This document shows, piece after piece, positions 1 to 6,076 of a DNA stretch of 13,241 bases (position 1 is its first letter; each line of letters begins with the position of its first letter). The notes below the pieces were generated by a model. The model made no database searches, was not told the origin of the DNA, and worked only from the letters and a program-made list of their open reading frames with translations. The translations under genes and the position numbers were made by a program. The stretch is from CAYTTA01 sp964440655 (lineage in GTDB: Bacteria > Bacteroidota > Rhodothermia > Balneolales > Balneolaceae). Location of the stretch: positions 1 through 13,241 of the forward strand of contig CAYTTA010000061.1 of the NCBI GenBank assembly GCA_964440655.1, read 5' to 3'.

Positions 1-1724
1 TCTACGCCGCCACCTACCTGCCGAAAGAGAGGCGGTTCAACCGGCCTGGAATGATGGAGATTGTACCGCGCATCCGTCATCTCTGGCAGGCAGAACGGGA
101 GCAGATCCTCGCATCGGCCGAAAACATTTCCCGGGGGTTCAGCAGGGTTCTGGAGATGCCGGGCGGCGGGGAACCGGACGAGTCACTGATTCATCAGGCA
201 AGAAAGAGGCTGGAAGAGCGGTTCGATCCGGTTCACGGGGGGTTTGAAAAGGCCCCCAAGTTCCCTTCGCCCCACCTCCTGCTCTTTCTCATGCAGTACA
301 GCTCGACATTCCGGGATGAGAAAGCCCTCGACATGTGCCGGCAGACCCTGGAGAAAATGCGGCTGGGCGGCATCTACGACCAGATCGGTTTCGGCTTTCA
401 CCGTTATGCCACCGATCCGGCATGGCGGGTTCCGCACTTTGAAAAAATGCTCTACGACCAGGCTCTCCTCATGCTCGTCTATGCCGAAGGGTGGCGGCTC
501 ACAGGCGACCCGTTCTTCCGGCAGACCGTTCACGAAATTGCCTCCTATCTCTCTGAACGGCTCACTTCAGGAGATGACGGATTCTATTCGGCAGAGGATG
601 CCGAAAGCGAGGGAATCGAGGGAAAATATTATCTCTGGGAACTGAAGGAGATCGGGGAGATTCTCGATCCGGCCGATGCGGCTCTGGTTGCGGAGCTCTT
701 TAATCTGGAACCGGACGGCAATTATCTGGATGAAGCCACCCGTTCCCGTACCGGCCTGAATCTGCTCTGGATGGAGAAACGTCCGGAAGAGTTCGCGGCC
801 GAGCGCGGAGTGAGTTCAGGAACATTCACCGTTAAACTCGAGAAGATCCGGCGACTTCTGGAAGAGAGGCGATCCGAACGGCCCAGACCCCGGCTTGACG
901 ACAAGATTCTCACAGACTGGAACGGGCTGATGATTGCCGCCCTCGCCCGCTCGGGGTCCATCCTGGAGAACGACACACTGACCGATTCCGCTGTAGCGGC
1001 ATGGAACTTTCTATCCGACCGTCTGTTCGATGAAAAGAGCGGCACCCTGCTTCACCGCTACCGGGACGGGGAGGCGGCGATCCCGGGATTGGCGACCGAT
1101 TATGCCTCTCTGATCTGGGGAGCGATCGAACTCTCCCAGGCAACACTGGACCCCCTCTGGCTGGAACGTGCGATCCGCCTGAACCGCATGTTCCTGGACC
1201 GTTTCTGGGATCCGGAGGGTGGATTTTTTCTCACCGGAGAGGGAGTCGATGCGCCCCTCGGCCGGCAGAAGGAGATCTACGACGGGGCGATTCCTTCTTC
1301 AAACTCCATCGCCGCCATGAATCTGATCCGCCTCTCCCGTCTGACCGGTGAACCGGACCTTGAAGAGAAAGCGGGGCTGCTGTTCCGTTCTTTTTCCGCG
1401 GTTTTGAGCAGTGCGCCGGACGGAGTCACCCACTGCCTTCAGGCTCTGATCCATGCGGTGAAACCCTCTGCAGAGGTGGTGATCTGCGGCCATCCGGAAG
1501 ATCCCGAGGTTCTGCGGATGATCCGGACCGTGAGAACAGAACTGAAGGAACCCTATGTGATGCTGCTGAAGAGTGTGGAGAACAGGGAGCGGCTCTCCCG
1601 GATGGCTCCCTACACGGAGGCCTTCCCGCTGAATGACGCTCCTTCCGCCTGGTTCTGCAGAAACTTCCGGTGTGAAATGCCTGTGCACACTGCAGCCGGG
1701 CTGCGGGAGCTCTTCAACGCCTGA
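1..1724 (+). CDS. YyaL/SPATA20-type thioredoxin-domain protein (DUF255), 3' part only
   Basis: The gene is open from the left edge (first full codon at nt 3) to TGA at 1722-1724, leaving 573 residues. The first visible residues (YAATYLPKERR) match the end of the thioredoxin-like domain of this family, which usually reads GGTYFP followed by an acidic or basic stretch. The CxxC part of that domain lies outside the window. The rest is the helical (alpha/alpha)6-barrel, related to GlcNAc 2-epimerases. Family landmarks are GGFEKAPKFPSPH (about residues 79-91 of the fragment) and HFEKMLYDQALL (about 145-156). Full-length members run roughly 600-750 residues, so about 100 or more are missing at the N-terminus. 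The biochemical role of bacterial members is not established. An ATG at nt 51 is an internal methionine, because homologous sequence continues upstream of it. The gene converges on the M16 operon across 113 bp. Confidence 0.93.
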   Translation, partial: YAATYLPKERRFNRPGMMEIVPRIRHLWQAEREQILASAENISRGFSRVLEMPGGGEPDESLIHQARKRLEERFDPVHGGFEKAPKFPSPHLLLFLMQYSSTFRDEKALDMCRQTLEKMRLGGIYDQIGFGFHRYATDPAWRVPHFEKMLYDQALLMLVYAEGWRLTGDPFFRQTVHEIASYLSERLTSGDDGFYSAEDAESEGIEGKYYLWELKEIGEILDPADAALVAELFNLEPDGNYLDEATRSRTGLNLLWMEKRPEEFAAERGVSSGTFTVKLEKIRRLLEERRSERPRPRLDDKILTDWNGLMIAALARSGSILENDTLTDSAVAAWNFLSDRLFDEKSGTLLHRYRDGEAAIPGLATDYASLIWGAIELSQATLDPLWLERAIRLNRMFLDRFWDPEGGFFLTGEGVDAPLGRQKEIYDGAIPSSNSIAAMNLIRLSRLTGEPDLEEKAGLLFRSFSAVLSSAPDGVTHCLQALIHAVKPSAEVVICGHPEDPEVLRMIRTVRTELKEPYVMLLKSVENRERLSRMAPYTEAFPLNDAPSAWFCRNFRCEMPVHTAAGLRELFNA

Positions 1725-1767
1725 TGAGAGGCCAACGCCTGATGAGAGGCACCGTCTGATGAGAGGC
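1715..1767 (+). repeat. 18-bp tandem repeat spanning a stop codon
   Basis: Two exact 18-bp copies lie head to tail at 1715-1732 and 1733-1750 (unit CAACGCCTGATGAGAGGC). A third, diverged 17-bp copy follows at 1751-1767. The first copy contains the last codons and the TGA stop of the YyaL-type gene, and the later copies lie in the intergenic space. This looks like a local slippage duplication of the gene's 3' end. No function is evident. Confidence 0.9.
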
Positions 1768-1804
1768 CCTGAGCCGGCCGCTTCAAGTACGGGGTGGGGA
1801 ATGG

Positions 1805-1850
1805 TCCCGGAACCTTCGGAAGGTGAGGCAACCCCTTTCAGGGTTCGGGA
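1805..1850. terminator. possible structured region between convergent genes
   Basis: An outer pairing of TCCCGGAACC (1805-1814) with GGTTCGGGA (1842-1850, one bulge) competes with two smaller hairpins. These are ACCTT-CGG-AAGGT (about 1812-1824) and AACCC/GGGTT (1830-1834 with 1841-1845). It sits where the plus-strand YyaL-type gene and the minus-strand M16 gene meet, and it overlaps the M16 stop at 1838-1840. Neither strand shows a T-tract after the stem, so it is not a standard intrinsic terminator. A role in ending transcription is inferred from position only. Confidence 0.3.
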
Positions 1851-3313
1851 ATGGTGATGTCAATCTCATTGACCGTGCCGAATCGCTCCAGCTGATCCCC
1901 GATCTCGGCGCCGTTACCGACCACAAGGATCTGGAGTGCACCGGGACGGAGCCAGCGCTCTGCCGCTTCCCGGATCTCCTCTGCCGTCACCTGTCGGATC
2001 TCCTCCACCAGACGGTCGAAAGAGTCGGGCGGCATCCCCGCATAGTCGTAGGTCATCCGCTCCATCAGCACGCTGGCCCGGCTGTCATACTGGAACACCA
2101 CCGAGTTGAGGAAACGCTCACGGGCCCGTTCAAGCTCATCCTGCGGCACGGATTCGTTCTGAAGCCGCTCGATCTGTCCGATAATCGCCTCGGTGGCCTG
2201 AGCAGTGGTCGCGCTCCGTGTCAAAACTCCCGCCATGAAGGTGCCCGGATAGAAGAAATTGGCCGCCCAGCTGCCAAAGACCGAATAGGCCAGCCCCATC
2301 TGACTTCGGACAATCTGCATGAGGCGTCCGGAAAATCCGTCGCTCAGAATCCGGTTCATCAGCTGAAGACGGGCGTAATCGGGGTGGTCCCTCAACCCTC
2401 CAAGGTGTCCCAAAAGCACCACACTCTGATTCACATCACGCTTATCGATAAAATGGATCCGCGGCTCAAAGCGGTAGTCGATCGGAGGAAAATCGAGCCG
2501 GTTCGGCTCTCCTGCGGGAAAGTCGGAAAACACCGCCTCCAGTTTCCGCATCATCTCGGCGGTAACGAAGTCCCCCACCACCCCGATCATCAGATTGGCT
2601 CCTGTAAAAGAGCGGCGGTGAAACTCCACTAAATCCTGCCGGCTGATCCGGTCCAGAGTTTCATACTCTATCAGCCTCCCATAGACCGAATCGGCCCCGT
2701 AGATCAGCCTGCGGAACTCACGGGTCGCCACCGGAATCTGCTGGTCATTTCTCCGGGAGATCACACTCCTCATCCGGGTCATCTCCAGCTCGATCTTCTC
2801 CTCCGGAAACGACGGGTTCTCCAGCAAGTCACGGAAAACAGGGATCAGTTCGTCAAAATCCTCCCGAAGTACATTCATGGAGGCCGATCCCGATGTAAAT
2901 CCGATCGCTGTCTCCATCCGGGCTGCACGGCTCTCGAGCAGCTCGTCCAGCTCATCACCCGGAATGGTGCGGGTCCCGCCGGTTCTCATTACCACACCGG
3001 TCAGGCTTGCAAGCCCCTCCTTCCCGTCAGGCACCAGCACTGCACCGGTCCGTACGATGACCTGCAGATCGATCAGGGGCAGCTCGTGATCCTCCACGAG
3101 GTAGAAACGGATCCCGTTGGACAGAGTGAATTCCGTGATATCGGGTTTTTCAAAAGGATTGAGTTCCGGATAGTCGATTTCATGCCACTTTCTCTGGCCG
3201 TAACTGAAAGGGACGCAAAGTGTGAGCCAGAAAAGCAGCAGGAGTCCGCTCTGCCATGAAGCCATTGCTCCGGATCCGGAAAATCTGCGGACATCGTTCA
3301 TCTCAATTCTCAT
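1838..3313 (-). CDS. M16 family peptidase-like subunit lacking the zinc site, exported
   Basis: This is a 491-residue M16 (insulinase/pitrilysin) homologue. The start is ATG at 3313, preceded by GGAGG at 3324-3320 with a 6-nt spacer. The frame is open up to 3490, but that extension lies inside the upstream gene and has no ribosome binding site. A basic N-terminus and hydrophobic stretch (about residues 23-38, ending PFSYG before QRKW) look like a signal peptide. The first M16 domain starts at about residue 58 (ITEFTLSNGIRF). Where active members carry HxxEH, this protein has LASLTGVVM (about 101-109), so zinc cannot be bound there. The C-terminal domain keeps an Arg/Tyr-type segment, GRLMQIVRSQMGLAYSVFG. 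This is the pattern of the non-catalytic partner in two-gene M16 proteases. The gene overlaps the catalytic-type gene by 11 bp, so the two are probably translationally coupled and form a heterodimer in the periplasm or at the outer membrane. Substrate unknown. Confidence 0.93.
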   Translation of the reverse strand: MRIEMNDVRRFSGSGAMASWQSGLLLLFWLTLCVPFSYGQRKWHEIDYPELNPFEKPDITEFTLSNGIRFYLVEDHELPLIDLQVIVRTGAVLVPDGKEGLASLTGVVMRTGGTRTIPGDELDELLESRAARMETAIGFTSGSASMNVLREDFDELIPVFRDLLENPSFPEEKIELEMTRMRSVISRRNDQQIPVATREFRRLIYGADSVYGRLIEYETLDRISRQDLVEFHRRSFTGANLMIGVVGDFVTAEMMRKLEAVFSDFPAGEPNRLDFPPIDYRFEPRIHFIDKRDVNQSVVLLGHLGGLRDHPDYARLQLMNRILSDGFSGRLMQIVRSQMGLAYSVFGSWAANFFYPGTFMAGVLTRSATTAQATEAIIGQIERLQNESVPQDELERARERFLNSVVFQYDSRASVLMERMTYDYAGMPPDSFDRLVEEIRQVTAEEIREAAERWLRPGALQILVVGNGAEIGDQLERFGTVNEIDITIPEP

Positions 3314-5060
3314 GTTCTGCCTCCGGTTGATGATGAAAACCTTCTGCCGGCAGACGCTCCGCCGCCGGGTCCCCCGGAGCGGTTTGCACGCCCCCACTAC
3401 CAGCACCGCCCTCACCACCCTGGCTTCCTGCTGCACGGGTGACGATCTCTCCCACCGTGCGGTTCCGTGGCACCAGATAGGTACGGGCAACCCGCTGAAG
3501 GTCTTCCAGGGTCACCTCCCCGAGCTGTTCGATAAAGGTGAAATAGTGCCGCCAGTCCCCCAGCCGGGCATGGGTCTGCGCCAGTGCGAGAGCCAGTCCG
3601 TGGTTGGAGTTGAGGCTGCGGATGAGATCCGCCCTTCGGTTGGTGACAGCCCGTTCGAGTTCCTCCTGTCCGATATCCCCCTCTTTTATCCGTTCAATCT
3701 CCTGTAGAATCGCCTCCTCCAGCCGGGCGGTCTCGACACCCTGGTTCGGTACTGCATAGATGACGAAGAGAGAAGGGTGTTTTGACCCGGGGAAACCGGG
3801 AAACGCGGAGATCTGCAGTGCGATCCTCTCCTCCTCGATCAGCTTCCGGTAAAAGCGGGAGGTGCGCCCTTCGGAGAGAATGGCTCCAAGCAACTCCAGG
3901 GCGGGCCAGTCCGGATGTTTCTCACTTACGGTGTGGTAGCCCGCTATCCAGACCGGCTGGCTCTCATCCTCAATCACAAAACGTCTTTCTCCCCTCTGCT
4001 CCGGCTCCACCGTCCGCACAAAGGGGGGCGGATCCCCGGCAGGGATATCGGAAAAATAGAGTTCGGCAAACTCGCACATCCGCTCCGGATCCACATCCCC
4101 GGCAATCGCGACCGTGAAAGAGGAGGGAACGTAGAAGGTTTCATAGAAACGGCGGGTATCCTCGATCGACGTGGTTTCGATATCGGAAGGCCAGCCGATT
4201 ATGGGATTCCGATAGGGGTGTGCCGAGAAGGCAACCGTGAGAAACTCCTCGACGAGCCGGCCGGTCGGGCTGGAGTCGGTCCTCATCCGGCGCTCCTCCA
4301 TGATCACCTCCTTCTCTTCGAAGAATTCACGGAACACCGGGTTTTTGAAGCGGTCCGCCTCCAGGGCAAACCAGAGCTCCGCCTTGTTCTGCGGCAGACT
4401 GTAGTAGTAGCCCGTTCCATCGGCACTCGTGAAGGCGTTGAGTCCCTCTGCCCCCTCGCGACTCACGATTTCGTCAAATTCGTTGGTCACCACATACTCG
4501 GCGGCAGCCTCCCGATGGCGCTCGAACTCCGCCCAGTGACGCTCCATCGCCTCCCGGTCCGGTTCCGGTCTGTACTTCTCCGCAACCCAGAGACGGAAGG
4601 CCCGGTCCATCGCATCAATATGTTTCTGCTCCGCCTCCCAGTCTGTCGTGCCGATCTCCCGGGACCCTTTGAATACCATGTGCTCGAAGATGTGGGCGAT
4701 CCCGGTGTTGTTTACCGGTTCATCCACACTTCCCACATCAACGTAGGTGACAAAACTGACGACCGGCGCCACGGGGCGGTGGATGATGATGAACCGGAGT
4801 CCGTTATCAAGGGTGAATTCGGTCACCTTCTCCTCAAAAGCTTCCAGATCCTGGGCTTCTGCGGACAGAGGCAGTTGGAGCAGCAGAACAAGAAGCAGGA
4901 TCCCGGTTACGAAGAGACCAGGTCCGGGGAGGGGGAAGATCAGCGGAAGCCTCCTGCCGGCGGGGGGCAGCTCTTCACCGACAAACTGAAGGGTTTGTTC
5001 CGGTAAAGTTTCCGGTTTGTGTTCCGGCAAATGATCCGGTGTGGATGCTTGGCGTGGCAA
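3303..5060 (-). CDS. M16 family zinc metallopeptidase, catalytic subunit, exported
   Basis: This is a 585-residue M16 peptidase. The zinc-site motif HIFEH is at residues 123-127, within NTGIAHIFEHMVFKGS. The distal metal-ligand Glu is expected in EVIMEERRMR (about 251-260). Between them lies a charged helical insert (about 140-195), which I recall as typical of a subfamily with longer spacing. A second M16 domain follows (EDTRRFYETFYVPSSFTVAIAGDV onward in shorter blocks). The C-terminal domain reads IALQIS where the partner has GLAYSV, so the Tyr is missing here and present in the partner. The start is TTG at 5060, preceded by GAGGAG (5070-5065, 4-nt spacer). No ATG exists before the M16 domain. 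An unusually long N-region of about 48 residues precedes a hydrophobic segment (about 49-67) and a likely cut after SAEA. The C-terminal tail is Gly/Pro-rich and probably disordered. First gene of the operon. Confidence 0.95.
   Translation of the reverse strand: MPRQASTPDHLPEHKPETLPEQTLQFVGEELPPAGRRLPLIFPLPGPGLFVTGILLLVLLLQLPLSAEAQDLEAFEEKVTEFTLDNGLRFIIIHRPVAPVVSFVTYVDVGSVDEPVNNTGIAHIFEHMVFKGSREIGTTDWEAEQKHIDAMDRAFRLWVAEKYRPEPDREAMERHWAEFERHREAAAEYVVTNEFDEIVSREGAEGLNAFTSADGTGYYYSLPQNKAELWFALEADRFKNPVFREFFEEKEVIMEERRMRTDSSPTGRLVEEFLTVAFSAHPYRNPIIGWPSDIETTSIEDTRRFYETFYVPSSFTVAIAGDVDPERMCEFAELYFSDIPAGDPPPFVRTVEPEQRGERRFVIEDESQPVWIAGYHTVSEKHPDWPALELLGAILSEGRTSRFYRKLIEEERIALQISAFPGFPGSKHPSLFVIYAVPNQGVETARLEEAILQEIERIKEGDIGQEELERAVTNRRADLIRSLNSNHGLALALAQTHARLGDWRHYFTFIEQLGEVTLEDLQRVARTYLVPRNRTVGEIVTRAAGSQGGEGGAGSGGVQTAPGDPAAERLPAEGFHHQPEAEHEN
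3320..3324 (-). promoter_or_regulatory. ribosome binding site fixing the start of the zinc-less M16 gene
   Basis: GGAGG on the minus strand, 6 nt before ATG at 3313. It lies inside the 3' end of the upstream M16 gene. It selects the 3313 start over the longer open frame reaching 3490 and over the second ATG at 3301. Confidence 0.75.
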
Positions 5061-5173
5061 GTTTCTCCTCTGTTTACGTTGGCAAGACGATTTGATACGG
5101 ATTGTAATTGATGGTACCTTGTAAAAGTTCAGGCAAAGCGTTTTTCATATAAAACGTTCAGACCGGGAGAACG
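5061..5173. promoter_or_regulatory. divergent promoter region between the M16 operon and the rhodanese gene
   Basis: These 113 bp are AT-rich compared with the flanking genes. The minus side has GAGGAG (5070-5065) before TTG at 5060. The plus side has GGGAG (5165-5169) before TTG at 5174. On the plus strand TATAAA (5148-5153) could be a -10 box about 20 nt before the start, but I find no convincing -35 at normal spacing. An imperfect inverted repeat, CGTTTT-6-AAAACG (5139-5144/5151-5156), and two AACGTT palindromes (5153-5158 and 5170-5175) could be an operator. Promoter location is inferred from gene orientation. Confidence 0.5.
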
Positions 5174-5635
5174 TTGAAGATAGGTAAACGATATCGAATT
5201 CTGGCAGCTGTCGCAATTGCGGGAGTTGCCGCCCTGCTGATCATTCTGACAAGCGGACCCAATATGGCAGACTTCACATCCACTCCCTCATCCTCATCTG
5301 CAGATAGCGGAAACATCAGCCCGGAAGAGTTCCGGGAGAGATTCCGGAACGAACCCGGAACCGTGATAGATGTACGGACTCCCGATGAGGTGAAAGAGGG
5401 CCATCTGGAAGGCGCCCTCCACTCTTTTGACTTTCTTTCCGGCGAATTCGACCGGCGGATGGAAGAACTCGACAAAGAGCAGACCTACTACCTCTACTGC
5501 CGCAGCGGCAACCGGAGCGGCAAGGCCATGGAAAAAATGCGGGATGCCGGATTCAAACGGGTTTACAACATCGGCGGATATGAAGAGCTGGTCTCTGCAG
5601 GAGCTCCCTCCGTCCGCCCCGATGAAACCCCCTGA
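5174..5635 (+). CDS. membrane-anchored or exported rhodanese-like protein
   Basis: This is a 153-residue single-domain rhodanese. The start is TTG at 5174 with GGGAG at 5165-5169 (4-nt spacer). No ATG occurs before residue 31. Residues about 9-27 form a hydrophobic segment after a basic N-terminus (MKIGKRYR), giving a signal anchor or signal peptide. A Ser-rich linker follows (about 36-46). The rhodanese domain runs from about residue 48 to 147, with the family landmarks VIDVRTPDE, the active loop CRSGNRSG (Cys109 as the persulfide-carrying residue) and VYNIGGY. Family knowledge suggests sulfur transfer or a redox function outside the cytoplasm, as in PspE-like proteins. The acceptor is unknown. 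The next gene begins 33 bp downstream on the same strand, suggesting an operon. Confidence 0.92.
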   Translation: MKIGKRYRILAAVAIAGVAALLIILTSGPNMADFTSTPSSSSADSGNISPEEFRERFRNEPGTVIDVRTPDEVKEGHLEGALHSFDFLSGEFDRRMEELDKEQTYYLYCRSGNRSGKAMEKMRDAGFKRVYNIGGYEELVSAGAPSVRPDETP

Positions 5636-5655
5636 CATCCCCGAACCGGCATGGC

Positions 5656-5662
5656 AGGAAGG
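5656..5662 (+). promoter_or_regulatory. ribosome binding site fixing the start of the small exported protein
   Basis: AGGAAGG, 6 nt before ATG at 5669. It favours this start over the in-frame ATG at 5651, which has no comparable site upstream. Confidence 0.6.
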
Positions 5663-5668
5663 CGGATC

Positions 5669-6022
5669 ATGAAAATCGCACTGCTTGCCTTCCTGCTCTC
5701 ATCAACCGTTCTGCTCTTCTGCACGCAACAGATTACCGTCGAAGGGTATCTGCAGCTGTTTGGCACCGCCCATTTTCCCCGTCCCGTACTGGTAAGCGAT
5801 CATCAGGAGCGTTATCGCCTGGAGATGGAAGCGGGAGTGCTGGACACGCTCCTTTCCGGCACCACCCGGCGGATCCGGATTACAGGGGAGATTCGTCCCT
5901 GCGCCGGAGATGGAAGCGGGTCAAACTGCCTGAAGGTGAAAAAATGGGAGTGGATCAGCCCGGACGGGACCGGAAAGAAACCGGCAGAGGCCGGATCACA
6001 AAAGGGGCGAAAGCAGGAATAG
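5669..6022 (+). CDS. small exported protein of unknown function, possibly OB-fold
   Basis: This is a 117-residue protein with ATG at 5669 and AGGAAGG 6 nt upstream. An in-frame ATG at 5651 would add six residues. Residues 2-17 are strongly hydrophobic and are followed by Cys18 (VLLFC-TQQ). That resembles a lipoprotein signal, but Phe at -1 is not a normal lipobox residue, so lipidation is doubtful. The mature part alternates beta-like stretches (ITVEGYLQLFG, PRPVLVSDHQ, RRIRITGEI, CLKVKKWEW), which suggests a small beta barrel such as an OB fold. Cys78 and Cys87 flank a Gly/Ser loop and could form a disulfide. The C-terminus is basic and probably disordered. I do not recognise a family. It follows the rhodanese gene by 33 bp, so the two are probably co-transcribed. 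A tie through periplasmic thiol chemistry is only a guess. Confidence 0.75.
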   Translation: MKIALLAFLLSSTVLLFCTQQITVEGYLQLFGTAHFPRPVLVSDHQERYRLEMEAGVLDTLLSGTTRRIRITGEIRPCAGDGSGSNCLKVKKWEWISPDGTGKKPAEAGSQKGRKQE

Positions 6023-6033
6023 TTATTTCGCCT

Positions 6034-6041
6034 TATCTTTG
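6034..6041 (+). promoter_or_regulatory. possible TAnnTTTG-type -7 promoter box for ppc
   Basis: TATCTTTG lies 35 nt before the ppc ATG, in the 54-bp gap after the small exported gene. It matches the TAnnTTTG -7 element described for Bacteroidota and relatives. No clear TTG/TTTG element is visible about 19-20 bp upstream, so the match may be chance. Confidence 0.35.
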
Positions 6042-6076
6042 CCGCTTATTGGCAAGGGAATCTCTAAAACCTCCGT

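Noticed and set aside
1823..2632. Open frame of 269 codons on the plus strand opposite the zinc-less M16 gene
   Set aside because: Shadow of the M16 coding sequence, no family resemblance.
3314..3490. N-terminal extension of the zinc-less M16 protein to a start at 3490
   Set aside because: It overlaps the upstream gene completely, reads as basic non-homologous sequence, and ATG at 3313 has a GGAGG site and leads straight into a signal peptide.
3915..5006. Open frame of 363 codons on the plus strand opposite the catalytic M16 gene
   Set aside because: Antisense to the HIFEH-containing gene, His/Arg-rich translation typical of a shadow frame.
5719..5724. Lipoprotein lipobox at LLFC in the small exported protein
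   Set aside because: Phe at -1 is outside the accepted Gly/Ala/Ser set, so I do not call it a lipoprotein.
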